NCBI RefSeq assembly: GCF_001693735.1
Contig: NZ_LWDV01000006.1
Coordinates: 173,443-237,442, forward strand
Length of the DNA stretch: 64,000 bases
Origin: Orenia metallireducens
GTDB taxonomy: Bacteria; Bacillota; Halanaerobiia; Halobacteroidales; Halobacteroidaceae
Direction: 5' to 3'
Below, piece by piece: positions 1 to 8,252 of the stretch. Every line of letters starts with the position of its first letter. Positions within the stretch are counted from its first letter, which is position 1. The notes under the pieces were generated by a model that saw nothing but the letters and a program-made list of their open reading frames with translations, was not told the origin of the DNA and did no database searches. The translations under genes were made by a program, and so were the position numbers.

Positions 1-83
1 TTGATAGTTAAATTAATATCCTTCAATACATAATCATCCTCATAACTAAAGGATAGATTCTCCACCTCAATTATCTCTTTCAT
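1..83 (-). CDS. znuC: Zinc/metal ABC transporter ATP-binding protein, N-terminal fragment
   Basis: The first 83 bases, read leftward, encode 27 residues beginning MKEIIEVENLSFSYEDDYVL, the usual opening of an ABC ATPase with its aromatic A-loop (the Y in SFSYED). The gene runs off the left edge, so the Walker motifs are not visible. Its ATG lies one base after the stop of the zinc-binding lipoprotein gene, so the two are co-transcribed. By family knowledge it would drive zinc or manganese import. The symbol rests on this context, not on the fragment alone. Confidence 0.75.
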   Translation of the reverse strand, partial: MKEIIEVENLSFSYEDDYVLKDINLTI

Positions 84-84
84 C

Positions 85-1065
85 TTAATCCACCAAAGCC
101 TTTCTTAAACTAGATAAGTTCTGCTTCATAATAGAAATATAATCCTCACCCTTATCTTGCTCTTCTTTAGTCAAGCCTGCAATTGGATTGAGAGTTAGCA
201 CCTCCAAGTCAGCCTCTTGTGCCAACACTTGTGCTGTTTTAGGATTGACTAAGGTCTCCATAAAGATATACTTTATACCATGTTCTTGAGCCTCTTTCGT
301 TAATTTAGCCAAATCTTTTGGACTAGGTTCCTGATGAGGAGAAACTCCAGAGACAGCTAACTGTTCTAGTCCATATCTAGCTGCCAAATATCCAAAGGAG
401 GCATGAGATACTAGGATATAATTCTGCTTTTTATTAGCTAAAATATCATTATAATCTTGATCAAGACTCTCAATCTTATCAGTAAAATTAGTAAAATTTT
501 GATTATAAAGCTCTTTATTATCAGAATCTAATGCAATAAACTCTTCTTTCATTACTCTAGCAATATCAATCATATTAATTGGATTTAACCAAATATGAGG
601 GTCATACTCACCATGATTATGCTTATAATTATGTTCTTCATCATGACTATGTTCTACTTCATGACCATGTTCTACTTCATGACCATGTTCTTCAAATTTT
701 AACAACCTTATATAGTCACTAACTTTAACGGTTTTAACACCTTCGTTTTTTAAATTAGTTACCACCTTATCAGCCCAAGGTTCTAACCCTAGTCCATTAT
801 AGAAGAAGATATCAGATCTCTCTAAATCAGCCAATTTACGAGGAGAAGGTTCATAACTATGTACCTCAGCACCATTAGGAATCACTAATTTAGCCTCTAT
901 CTTCTCTCCCCCAATCTGATTAGCTATATAATATAAAGGGTAAAAACTAGTATACACCTTTAACTTCTGCTCAACAATTTGATTTTCAACCTGCTGCTGT
1001 CCTTGACTACAACCAGATACTATTAAAGAAACAACCATCAAAACTAATAATAAACTTTTTTTCAT
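85..1065 (-). CDS. znuA: Zinc ABC transporter substrate-binding lipoprotein (ZnuA/AdcA type)
   Basis: A 326-residue cluster A-I metal-binding protein that captures zinc outside the membrane for the ABC importer. The signal peptide ends in a lipobox (IVSGC, Cys19). A His/Glu/Asp-rich loop at about residues 126-153 contains HGHEVEHGHEVEHSH and precedes DPHIWLNP; this loop is typical of zinc rather than manganese binders. The loop DNA (about 650-695) is an in-frame tandem repeat of 18 bases. Later landmarks are VSHASFGYLA and ETLVNPKTA. The RBS is GGAGGTG. It is the first gene of the operon and is followed by znuC. Family assignment is sure; the metal is inferred from the loop and the operators. 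Confidence 0.93.
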   Translation of the reverse strand: MKKSLLLVLMVVSLIVSGCSQGQQQVENQIVEQKLKVYTSFYPLYYIANQIGGEKIEAKLVIPNGAEVHSYEPSPRKLADLERSDIFFYNGLGLEPWADKVVTNLKNEGVKTVKVSDYIRLLKFEEHGHEVEHGHEVEHSHDEEHNYKHNHGEYDPHIWLNPINMIDIARVMKEEFIALDSDNKELYNQNFTNFTDKIESLDQDYNDILANKKQNYILVSHASFGYLAARYGLEQLAVSGVSPHQEPSPKDLAKLTKEAQEHGIKYIFMETLVNPKTAQVLAQEADLEVLTLNPIAGLTKEEQDKGEDYISIMKQNLSSLRKALVD

Positions 1066-1086
1066 TCTAACACCTCCGTTTGTTTT

Positions 1087-1175
1087 TGCAAACTATTTGC
1101 ATTTGGCAAGTTAATAATAACAGATATCAATAAATCTGTCAATGGCTCCCTTTATTTTATGCAAATGATTTGCAT
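1087..1175 (-). promoter_or_regulatory. znuA promoter flanked by two Zur-like 7-1-7 operators
   Basis: On the minus strand a -35 TTGACA (1137-1142) and a -10 TATTAT (1114-1119) are 17 bases apart. One palindrome, TGCAAATGATTTGCA (1160-1174, exact 7-1-7), lies upstream of the -35. A second, TGCAAACTATTTGCA (1087-1101, one mismatch), lies just downstream of the expected start site. The 7-1-7 form is that of Fur-family sites, and the zinc-transport context suggests Zur. The regulator gene is not in the window. Confidence 0.72.
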
Positions 1176-1246
1176 TAAATACCTGTATCAATCTTGCCCA
1201 TTATATTAATCTTGTAATAAGTTAAAGATACTAGTGCTTAATGGGG

Positions 1247-1424
1247 ATATTGCGACACTTCCTTCGAGTTGACAGTTGACAGTGAACAGTTTACAGTTAA
1301 AGAACTAAAAGTATTGATTTAAAGGGTTTGAACTTAACTGTCATTACGAGTCTGAAAATACGACTCTTCATGTGAACCACCGTCAACTGTTAACTGTACA
1401 CTGATATAAAAAGTGTCGCAATAT
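1247..1424. repeat. Inverted-end intergenic element, copy A (178 bp)
   Basis: Bounded by ATATTGCGACACTT (1247-1260) and its exact reverse complement (1411-1424). The interior has CAGT-rich oligomers such as GACAGTTGACAGTGAACAG at the left and CAACTGTTAACTGTACACTG at the right, and a small hairpin around GAGTC/GACTC. There is no ORF. TTAATGGGG precedes the left end, as the mirror image of the CCCATTA flank at the right ends of copies C and E. It lies between znuA and DUF3793. Confidence 0.78.
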
Positions 1425-1546
1425 CAGTCTATTCTCTCATTCTTCTATAATGGTAAATTATAGAAGAAATTTTGATGCAATATAATCAAATAGCCTTGAT
1501 TATATTTCCCATATCAGTAAATTCAATTCAAAAATCAAAAGAAAAA

Positions 1547-1566
1547 GAGCCTAATATCATAGGCTC
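1547..1566 (-). terminator. Rho-independent terminator of the flavodoxin-DUF3793 operon
   Basis: Hairpin GAGCCTATGATATTAGGCTC on the minus strand followed by TTTTTC, about 65 bases after the DUF3793 stop. Confidence 0.85.
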
Positions 1567-1630
1567 CAGCTAACTGATAAAATTAGAAGTCATTTAAGAC
1601 TTTTAGCTCTTACAAACACCTACATACCCT

Positions 1631-2224
1631 TTAAATGACTTCATAAAATTCTTTAGTATCTTCAACATTATCCAATCGCTCTTTAACATAATCTCTAGCT
1701 TGCTCAAACCTCTTCTGCTGTAATTGTGAGACCCTTTCATTTCCATAAAATCTCCATTCTCCCCAATCACTTACATCTAGATTCAAATAACCCATAAATC
1801 CTAATACATCCTTTAAGGGATAGCCAAAAAAGACTCCGATTTCATGAGGAAACTCTTCACTCTCCAATCTTTCCTTCAAATGTTCCAGATATTTATCTAA
1901 ATTATAGTTCTTTGGATAACCAATCTCTCTCAAAAATTTTAGATTATGTTTATTTCTAAGATGTCTATCTAAAGAAGAACGATGATAAAACAAGACCTTT
2001 ATCCTATTTTGCTTCTCCATCTTTCCTATTTCCAAAACTCCTAGTTGCTGATACTCTAAAAGAGACTCTTTACATTCCTGCCAATAGCAACAATCTCCAC
2101 AGTTAGAGTTAGATAGAATAACATTTCTCAATTCAGCAGGCTTAACCCCCATAATAGTAGCACCAATATTACTCAGTAATGACTTCAAATAATCTTTGCT
2201 ACAGATATCATAATTAGATGGCAT
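1631..2224 (-). CDS. DUF3793 family protein
   Basis: A protein of 197 residues resembling the DUF3793 family of anaerobic Firmicutes, of unknown function. The central FPHEIGVFFGYPLKDVLGF block is the family hallmark. A Cys cluster, C-x2-C-C-x4-C (about residues 42-51), could bind metal or a cofactor. The preceding flavodoxin gene overlaps it by 11 bases, so the two are an operon. The chosen ATG has AGGTG eight bases upstream; an in-frame GTG four codons earlier (2236) with AGGAGA is the alternative start. A link to flavin or iron metabolism is inferred only from the partner and the upstream Fur-like site. Confidence 0.8.
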   Translation of the reverse strand: MPSNYDICSKDYLKSLLSNIGATIMGVKPAELRNVILSNSNCGDCCYWQECKESLLEYQQLGVLEIGKMEKQNRIKVLFYHRSSLDRHLRNKHNLKFLREIGYPKNYNLDKYLEHLKERLESEEFPHEIGVFFGYPLKDVLGFMGYLNLDVSDWGEWRFYGNERVSQLQQKRFEQARDYVKERLDNVEDTKEFYEVI

Positions 2225-2687
2225 TTTGATTCTCACCTACTCTGTCTCCTTCTAAAAGTAATAACTCTTCTACCCAAGCTTTAATCGCCTTATCATCTTG
2301 TTGACTGAAACCATTTGACTTAAAACCTTCAACACCTATACTTAACCCCATCTCTTTTAACTCACTTTCAAAGATATCTACCGTTTCACAAAAAGAGTGG
2401 CGTTCTTTATTTAAAGGGCAGAAAGTAGCACCCTTTTTCTTAGATAAATCAACCTTACCCTCAGCTAAGGCATTATATAAATTTATAAAGGACTCTTGAG
2501 AAATCTTAAAGTTAGAGCTTGCTGAACCAAATATAATCAAATCAAACCCTTCTATCTCTTCAATATTTAGCTTAGCTATATCCTTCTTTACTACTTCATA
2601 CTTGACCTTTAAATATTCTCCTACCTTATCAGACATCTCTTTAGTCTCTGCTACACTTCCATCATAGATAAGAATTGCCTTTTCCAT
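2214..2687 (-). CDS. Flavodoxin-like protein
   Basis: A 157-residue flavodoxin-fold protein. AILIYDGSVAETKEMSDKVGEYL occupies the place of the FMN phosphate loop (usually T/S-x-T-G-N-T), and FDLIIFGSASSNFKIS fits the second flavin-binding region. The loop is atypical, so FMN binding is probable but not proven. Flavodoxins replace ferredoxin under iron limitation. A Fur-like site overlapping the start-site region supports that role. It overlaps the DUF3793 gene. The RBS is AGGAGG. Confidence 0.8.
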   Translation of the reverse strand: MEKAILIYDGSVAETKEMSDKVGEYLKVKYEVVKKDIAKLNIEEIEGFDLIIFGSASSNFKISQESFINLYNALAEGKVDLSKKKGATFCPLNKERHSFCETVDIFESELKEMGLSIGVEGFKSNGFSQQDDKAIKAWVEELLLLEGDRVGENQNAI

Positions 2688-2768
2688 ACTAGTTCCTCCT
2701 TTCTAAGTTCCATTTATAACAAATAATTTTATTTAATAATGAATATAATCTTATATCCTGTCGGCGTC

Positions 2769-2824
2769 TGAGAATGATTGTCATTTCTAATACTAATATA
2801 TCATTATTATATTATTTCTGTCAA
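2769..2824 (-). promoter_or_regulatory. Flavodoxin promoter with Fur-type box
   Basis: TGAGAATGATTGTCA (2769-2783) matches the Fur 7-1-7 pattern TGATAATNATTATCA at 12 of 14 informative positions. On the minus strand TTGACA lies at 2819-2824 and a TATATT-like -10 at about 2795-2800, which places the box over or just after the start site, a repressing position. The regulator is inferred. Confidence 0.68.
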
Positions 2825-2878
2825 TATTTTTTATCTTTTTATAATCCTACTCATTATCCAATCTATTGATAAAATTAA

Positions 2879-2893
2879 TAATAATGATTTTCA
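2879..2893 (+). promoter_or_regulatory. Second Fur-like box, before the HD-GYP gene
   Basis: TAATAATGATTTTCA matches the Fur consensus at 12 of 14 informative positions and lies 28 bases before the HD-GYP start codon. It may be a relic, because that gene is broken. Confidence 0.45.
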
Positions 2894-2920
2894 ATTTCGT
2901 ATTCAGGGAGAATAAAGTTT

Positions 2921-3705
2921 ATGGAAAGCAGTTCGATTTCAAAGATTGATTTACATGAATTTCTGGAGAGTTTAATCAAAGGCTTGGAATCTAAGGATTT
3001 ATATACATCAGGACACTCTGAAAGGGTAGCACATCTAGCAGAGAAGATAGCTTGTAAGATGGAATTAAACCCTGAAGAAATCTTTAAAATACACATCGCA
3101 GGTCACCTTCATGATATTGGTAAAAAGGGAATTAAAGGTTCTGTCTTGAACAAAAAAGAAAATTAACAAATAGTGAGTATGAAGAGATTAAAACACATAG
3201 TGTAATTGGCTATGATATCCTAAATAAGATTAGTAATTTCAAAGAGATTGCTAAGATAGTCAAACATCACCATGAGCGATATGATGGTAAGGAGTATCCA
3301 GAAAGGTTAAAAGGTGATGAGATACCTTTAGAATCAAAAATTATTGGAATTGTAGATGCCTTTGATGCCATGACCAGCCCTAGACACTATAAAAACCCAG
3401 TCAGTATCCTAGATACTATTAAAGAGATTAATAAGAACTCTGGTAGCCAGTTTGACCCTGAAATATCACAAGTAATTAACAGAATCTATCATGACAATTA
3501 CGAATTTCTAGAAGAGATTGTCAAAAGTGCCTATGTAAATAATGAATTAGAAGCTATAATTGAACAGATAAATAAAAAACAGAAAGGGATATCCCTTTCT
3601 GTTACTATTTTAATCAATTATTCATTTACAGTATCTTTAAGAGCTTTCCCTGCTTTAAATGCAGGTACCATACGAGCTGGAATATGCATCTCTTCACCTG
3701 TTTGA
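2921..3705 (+). pseudogene. HD-GYP-type phosphohydrolase, frameshifted
   Basis: One of only two plus-strand genes in the window. Frame 1 (2921-3166, RBS AGGGAG) encodes an HD domain with GHSERVAHLAEKIA and HLHDIGKKGIKGSVLNK, then stops. The frame one base back continues without a gap from about 3151 (KLTNSEYEEIKTHSVIGY, HHHERYDGKEYPERLKG, IIGIVDAFDAMTS). The break falls at an A6G run (3152-3158), so loss of one A explains it. The GYP motif is altered to EYP. The downstream frame has no stop before the HU terminator and runs antisense into HU, to 3705. It is probably a decayed cyclic-di-GMP phosphodiesterase; a homopolymer sequencing error or slippage on the A-run remains possible. Confidence 0.75.
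3580..3601 (-). terminator. HU gene terminator, possibly bidirectional
   Basis: A perfect 22-base palindrome, CAGAAAGGGATATCCCTTTCTG. On the minus strand it is followed by TTTTTTATTT, a good terminator for HU. The U-tract on the plus side is weak. The broken HD-GYP frame reads straight through it. Confidence 0.85.
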
Positions 3706-3926
3706 GGATTACGTCCAGTTCTAGCGCTTCTCTCACGTACTTCAAAGCTCCCAAAACCGATTAATTGAATTTTACCTCTTTCTGCTTCAGGTTTTTGAGC
3801 TTCAGCTTTTAAATTTTCAGCAATTACTTCTAATAATCCATCTAACGCTGCTTTAGAATCCTTTTTAGTAATCCCTGCCTTTTCTGCTACTTGATCCACT
3901 AAATCTGTTTTTGTAATATTTGCCAT
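3618..3926 (-). CDS. hup: HU family DNA-binding protein
   Basis: A 102-residue bacterial histone-like protein that binds and bends DNA as a dimer. The dimerisation helices ([18 protein letters not shown]) are followed by [26 protein letters not shown] and the beta-arm [16 protein letters not shown]. The ATG at 3926 has AGGAGG ten bases upstream; a longer frame to 3971 only adds unlike residues. It lies just after spoIVA, the order also found in Bacillus (spoIVA-hbs). Confidence 0.97.
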   Translation of the reverse strand: MANITKTDLVDQVAEKAGITKKDSKAALDGLLEVIAENLKAEAQKPEAERGKIQLIGFGSFEVRERSARTGRNPQTGEEMHIPARMVPAFKAGKALKDTVNE

Positions 3927-4076
3927 AACAAATCTACCTCCTATAAAAATATGAATTGAATATTTCAGCATTAATCCCTAAGCATTGGTCTTATGCTTAT
4001 TATGCCACAAATAAATTTCTTGATATCCTTTATTATTCCTTCTTTTTTAGAAAAAAAAACGTAATAAAAGAAAAAA

Positions 4077-4093
4077 CCGGTCTAATTGACCGG
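4077..4093 (-). terminator. spoIVA terminator
   Basis: On the minus strand CCGGTCAATTAGACCGG is followed by TTTTTTC, within 25 bases of the spoIVA stop. Confidence 0.92.
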
Positions 4094-4099
4094 ATAATT

Positions 4100-5578
4100 T
4101 TATAATATTATGCAAATTAAACCTCCACTTCCTTCATTTATTATCTTCTGTAAAGTATCTTGTAACTTTTCTTGAGCATTAATCGGCATTCTATATAATT
4201 TTTGATTTATTCCATCTTTAACTAAATCATGGAGGGAACGACCTAAGAAATCGCTCTGCCAAATAGCATCTGGATTCTCTTCAAATTCAGTAGCAAAAAG
4301 TTCAATTAGCTCTTCACATTGCTTTTCAGTTCCTACTACTGGTGATACCTCTGTATTAATGTCTGCTCTAATCATATGAATAGATGGAGCACTGGCCCTT
4401 AATTTAACCCCAAAATGCCCTCCACGTTTAATCATCTCTGGTTCATCAAAGAGCAAATCCTCTATCTTAGGAGTAACTATACCATATCCAGTCTCTTTAA
4501 CTTTTGTTAGAGCATCAGAAATTTGATCATATTCCTTTTTAACTACACTTAAATCTCTGATCAAATTAAATAGATTATGCTCCCCTTTAATTTCTAGATC
4601 GGTCATCTCTTCTAAGACTTGATAGAATAAATCATCTTTTAAATCGAAATTTAAATTAGCAGTTCCACTACCCAAATCCATATCAGAGATATAGACTCGC
4701 TCAGCATTCTCACTACTACCCAATCTATCTACTAAATTATTGATATCTCTCAAGGTATATATATCTTGGATAGAGTCATTAATAGAATCATTAACATCTA
4801 CACTTAACCAATGAGTATCCTCTAACTCATCAATCCATAATGGTAAATCAAGGTTGATTTCTTTTAATGGGAACTCATATAAGACCTCTTGTAATAAGTT
4901 ACTTATATCTTCACCTCTTAAATCACGACAACTGATTGGTAGAACACGTTTATTATACTTCTCTTCTAGCTTCTGTGCTAACTCTTGGGTCTCAACACTT
5001 CCAGGATTGGCTGAGTTAAGAGCTATAATAAAAGGCTTACCTAGTTCATTTAACTCTCTAATAACCCTCTCTTCAGCCTCTGTGTAGCTCTCTCTGGATA
5101 AGTCAGTGATTGTACCATCAGTGGTTATCACCAAACCAATAGTTGAATGGTCTTGAATTACCTTTTGAGTACCAATTTCAGCAGCCTTTTGAAATGGGAT
5201 TGCCTCTTCAAACCAAGGTGTTGTTACCATTCTAGGTCCATCCTCTTCTTCATAACCTAAAGCACCATCAACACGGTATCCAACACAATCCACCAAACGG
5301 ATTTTGAAATTAACATTCTCATCTAAACTAATTTCAGTAGCACGGTTAGGTACAAACTTTGGCTCTGTAGTCATAATCGTTCTACCTTCACCACTTTGAG
5401 GCAGTTCGTCTCTAGTTCTCTCTTTATCATACTCATCACTCATATTAGGCAAGACCAACAAATCCATAAATCTCTTTATAAAGGTAGACTTTCCTGTTCT
5501 AACAGGACCAACTATCCCTACATAAATATCGCCATTGGTTCTAGTAGCAATATCTTGATAAATATCAAACCTTTCCAT
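4100..5578 (-). CDS. spoIVA: Stage IV sporulation protein A, coat-basement ATPase
   Basis: A 492-residue full-length SpoIVA. This ATPase polymerises on the forespore outer surface as the platform for coat and cortex assembly. The N-terminus MERFDIYQDIATRTNGDIYVG is diagnostic, and the Walker A is GPVRTGKST (about residues 24-32). LVDCVGYRVDGALGYEEEDG follows, and the C-terminal IINEGSGGLICIIL is the conserved membrane-targeting end. The RBS is GGGAGG. It is a single-gene unit between its own terminator and a long upstream gap; mother-cell sigma-E control is known for the family but no promoter was confirmed here. Confidence 0.98.
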   Translation of the reverse strand: MERFDIYQDIATRTNGDIYVGIVGPVRTGKSTFIKRFMDLLVLPNMSDEYDKERTRDELPQSGEGRTIMTTEPKFVPNRATEISLDENVNFKIRLVDCVGYRVDGALGYEEEDGPRMVTTPWFEEAIPFQKAAEIGTQKVIQDHSTIGLVITTDGTITDLSRESYTEAEERVIRELNELGKPFIIALNSANPGSVETQELAQKLEEKYNKRVLPISCRDLRGEDISNLLQEVLYEFPLKEINLDLPLWIDELEDTHWLSVDVNDSINDSIQDIYTLRDINNLVDRLGSSENAERVYISDMDLGSGTANLNFDLKDDLFYQVLEEMTDLEIKGEHNLFNLIRDLSVVKKEYDQISDALTKVKETGYGIVTPKIEDLLFDEPEMIKRGGHFGVKLRASAPSIHMIRADINTEVSPVVGTEKQCEELIELFATEFEENPDAIWQSDFLGRSLHDLVKDGINQKLYRMPINAQEKLQDTLQKIINEGSGGLICIIL

Positions 5579-6057
5579 TCTTCTTCCTCCCTTTGTAATA
5601 AATATGTCGATAAAATTAATTTAATTAGCCTATAAAGATCATCCTACATTTTATTGTTATATTAATAGTAATAGAATCAGATATTAAATCTTTAAACTAG
5701 ATTAATCTATCTCAAAACCTCCTTTATCTCTAAAGCAAATATCACTATATATATATGACCTGTATCTAAGATTATTCCTTAGGAGAAGAAATAAGAAAGA
5801 CTAAGTGTCACTTTAACTATAATTATAAATTTCATCTCAAACTGGGTATGTTACTAAATTAGGAGATTTTTTGATTGTTCTTTTTTTATATACATATTAC
5901 AGTCAGGGAGAATATATAATTATCTCAGTTAATTAATTTTTATTTTGAGTTTGATTAATGGATATAAAACAATACTTTTACTTTTTTATTTTTCTAGCAA
6001 TATCTTAGTTTTAAGTTTTGCTCAAAAACCTCTGCTTTATTATAATTCAGGTTTCGC
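5579..6057. other. Non-coding AT-rich gap upstream of spoIVA
   Basis: About 480 bases with no convincing ORF, RNA gene or strong hairpin. A spoIVA sporulation promoter should lie in its left part, but I could not identify one with confidence. Confidence 0.5.
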
Positions 6058-6352
6058 CTAAACGGCGAGTTAGGTTTTCAGCCTAAGACTACTTCCTACG
6101 GGGCATCCTTGATGCACCCCAAGAATACTTCTTCAGGCGTAGTGCCTTCAGGGCGAAAAAGTAACCAAACCTACAGATTCATAAATTTATTACGGAAGGT
6201 TTTTAGTAAAAACCTGTAGGGAACCTTCCGTGGCAAAGCTCACTCAGCAATTAGAATACTAAATATTATTAATCAGATTCTTTAATTAAAACTTGATTAA
6301 ACTCTAAATTCCAGCTCATTTTTTGCTTCGTTCAAACATTAATTTTCTTCGT
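6058..6352 (-). repeat. Intergenic repeat family 2, copy 1
   Basis: Read on the minus strand it begins AATTAATGTTTGAACGAAGC, contains GAGTGAGCTTTGCCACGGAA followed by GGTTCC, and has several short GC-richer hairpins, including ACGGAAGGTTTTTAGT/AAAACC and CCTGAAG/CTTCAGG. A related copy is at 23528-23735 on the plus strand. It has no ORF with an RBS. Its GC content is clearly above the surrounding DNA. Confidence 0.6.
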
Positions 6353-6371
6353 TATAAAAATCTTTAAAGTC

Positions 6372-6414
6372 TTTTAACTGTAAACTGTACACTGAGATAA
6401 AAGTGTCGCAATAT
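6372..6414. repeat. Inverted-end element, half copy B (right end only)
   Basis: AACTGTAAACTGTACACTGA and then AAAAGTGTCGCAATAT match the right end of copy A. No matching left end was found in the preceding 400 bases, so this is a truncated copy. Confidence 0.6.
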
Positions 6415-6483
6415 CTCTATATCCTATCAATCTAACTATAACTTTTAATAATCAAAATAATAATAAACCAACTAAATCAAAAA

Positions 6484-6508
6484 AGAGGCACGAAAACTTC
6501 GCACCTCT
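6484..6508 (-). terminator. Terminator of the DUF512-der-plsY-gpsA operon
   Basis: On the minus strand AGAGGTGCGAA pairs with TTCGTGCCTCT and is followed by TTTTTTG, 25 bases after the gpsA stop. Confidence 0.85.
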
Positions 6509-6532
6509 TCACTCTTCACTTTTAACTGTTCT

Positions 6533-7561
6533 CTACCATTGCTTCTCTGTTGCTACTGCTTCAATCTCATGAGTGGCACCTCTAAGCATCAATTCTCCAA
6601 CAACTTCCTTAGGGTCCTTGTCTTCAAATAGAATTCGATATACCTGTTCTACAATCGGCATATCCACTCCCAGCTCTTGAGCTAAGGTATAGACAGCCTT
6701 AGCAGTTCTAACCCCCTCTACAACCATCTGCATCTCTGATAAGGCTTCATCTAAGCTCTTACCTGAACCTATCTTAAAGCCTAATCTACGATTTCTACTG
6801 TGTTTACTGGCACAAGTTACAATCAAATCTCCCAAACCAGTTAACCCAGCAAAGGTCATAGACTCTGCTCCCATAGCAACTCCTAAACGCTTAATCTCTG
6901 TAATACCACGAGTAATTAAAGCTGCTATAGCATTATCTCCAAAATCAAGTCCATCGGAGATACCAGCAGCGATAGCAATAGTATTCTTAACTGCCCCACC
7001 AAGCTCAACACCAACTATATCAGGATTTGTATAGACTCTAAACCAATCAGACATGAAGATATCCTGAACCTGCTGAGCCAATTCTTTGTTCTCATTTGCT
7101 ACTACAACAGTGGTTGGATGGCTTAAAACTACTTCTTCAGCATGGCTTGGACCACTTAAAGCCACAATCCTATCATGGAACTTCTCTTCTATCTCATCTT
7201 TGATAACCTCTGACATTCTTAAATAAGTCTCTTCTTCTATCCCTTTAGAAGCAGTAACTATGATTACATCATCATTTAATAGACCCTTTAAGTTCTTAAC
7301 TACAATTCTAACTACATGAGAAGGTACAACAATAACTACTGCTTTAGAATTAGTAACTGCTTCCTCTAGGTTGGTAGTGGCTTTAATACCTTTAGGAAGC
7401 TCAATTCCTGGTAGGTATGAATGCTTCCGTTCCTGATTGATTTCAGCTACTCTATCCTCTGAAACATCCTGGAGCCAAACATCATAACCATTGTTGTTTA
7501 AAACAACTGCTAAAGCAGTTCCCCAACTACCTCCTCCAATTACTGCAATCTTATCACTCAT
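6533..7561 (-). CDS. gpsA: NAD(P)H-dependent glycerol-3-phosphate dehydrogenase
   Basis: A 342-residue cytoplasmic enzyme that reduces dihydroxyacetone phosphate to sn-glycerol-3-phosphate for phospholipid synthesis. The nucleotide-binding loop IGGGSWGTALAV is at residues 8-19. ALSGPSHAEEV and the active-site region GGAVKNTIAIAAG are present, and the length is normal. It follows plsY (63-base gap), whose product uses its product. The RBS is GGAAGGA. Confidence 0.97.
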   Translation of the reverse strand: MSDKIAVIGGGSWGTALAVVLNNNGYDVWLQDVSEDRVAEINQERKHSYLPGIELPKGIKATTNLEEAVTNSKAVVIVVPSHVVRIVVKNLKGLLNDDVIIVTASKGIEEETYLRMSEVIKDEIEEKFHDRIVALSGPSHAEEVVLSHPTTVVVANENKELAQQVQDIFMSDWFRVYTNPDIVGVELGGAVKNTIAIAAGISDGLDFGDNAIAALITRGITEIKRLGVAMGAESMTFAGLTGLGDLIVTCASKHSRNRRLGFKIGSGKSLDEALSEMQMVVEGVRTAKAVYTLAQELGVDMPIVEQVYRILFEDKDPKEVVGELMLRGATHEIEAVATEKQW

Positions 7562-7624
7562 ATCCTTCCTCCTAACGATGACTTTGATAATATCACTATC
7601 ATTATCTCTAATTTGAAATAGAAC

Positions 7625-8233
7625 TTATTCATTTACTCTTTTGTTTAAGCTAACCTTATTTTCAGTTCCAGCCAATAATCTCTTAATATTAGATTGGTGC
7701 CTATAGATTACAAAAACTGCAATCAATACTGCTAAAATTATAAAGATAGTCTCTTGATCAAATACGTACATCAAAATCGGTATTACTATAGCTGCTATTA
7801 TTGAAGCTAAAGATACATATTGGGTAATAAGCACTACTGTAAGCCAAACTAGAAAAGCCACTAAAATCGTTTTAGGTGATAGACTGATCAAGACTCCTAC
7901 AGAGGTTGCTACCCCTTTACCACCTTTAAATTTTAAGAAGATTGGCCAATTGTGTCCTGCAATAGAGAGCAGTCCAGCTACTAACAGCAGTAGTGGTTGG
8001 TCTGCAAAGAAGTAACGAGCTACACTTACAGCTATAAACCCCTTACCTATGTCTAATAAAGCCACTAAGATTCCTAAGCCTAAACCTAATACTCTAAAGG
8101 CGTTGGTAGCACCTACATTACCACTTCCATACTCACGAATATCTACCCCTTTTACTAATTTAACTACCAATAAAGCAAAGGGAATAGAGCCTAATAGATA
8201 GGCAAAAAACATTACTAAAACTTCTTTAATCAT
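7625..8233 (-). CDS. plsY: Glycerol-3-phosphate acyltransferase PlsY
   Basis: A 202-residue polytopic membrane enzyme that transfers acyl groups from acyl-phosphate to glycerol-3-phosphate, the first acylation of membrane lipid synthesis. The three conserved loops are visible: GSGNVGATNAFR, KFKGGKGVATSVG and YRHQSNIKRL. About five to six hydrophobic segments are present. It starts 19 bases after der and precedes gpsA, a conserved clostridial order. Confidence 0.97.
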   Translation of the reverse strand: MIKEVLVMFFAYLLGSIPFALLVVKLVKGVDIREYGSGNVGATNAFRVLGLGLGILVALLDIGKGFIAVSVARYFFADQPLLLLVAGLLSIAGHNWPIFLKFKGGKGVATSVGVLISLSPKTILVAFLVWLTVVLITQYVSLASIIAAIVIPILMYVFDQETIFIILAVLIAVFVIYRHQSNIKRLLAGTENKVSLNKRVNE

Positions 8234-8252
8234 TATATCTCCTCCGAATAAA

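Noticed and set aside
3151-3163. Programmed -1 frameshift in the HD-GYP gene
   Set aside because: The run in frame is C AAA AAA G, not the strong A AAA AAG heptamer in the correct phase, and no stimulatory hairpin or upstream SD is obvious. Mutation or sequencing error is simpler.
4854-5087. Plus-strand ORF of 77 codons inside spoIVA, and similar antisense ORFs inside gpsA-region, cinA-region, ppk, kinase and DUF362 genes
   Set aside because: They are the antisense of well-supported genes, lack an RBS and have composition expected of reverse-complement reading.
6058-6352. Possible structured RNA or riboswitch in the GC-richer repeat
   Set aside because: It has several hairpins, but it shares sequence with 23528-23735 in a different context, which fits a dispersed repeat better than a cis-regulator of spoIVA or gpsA.
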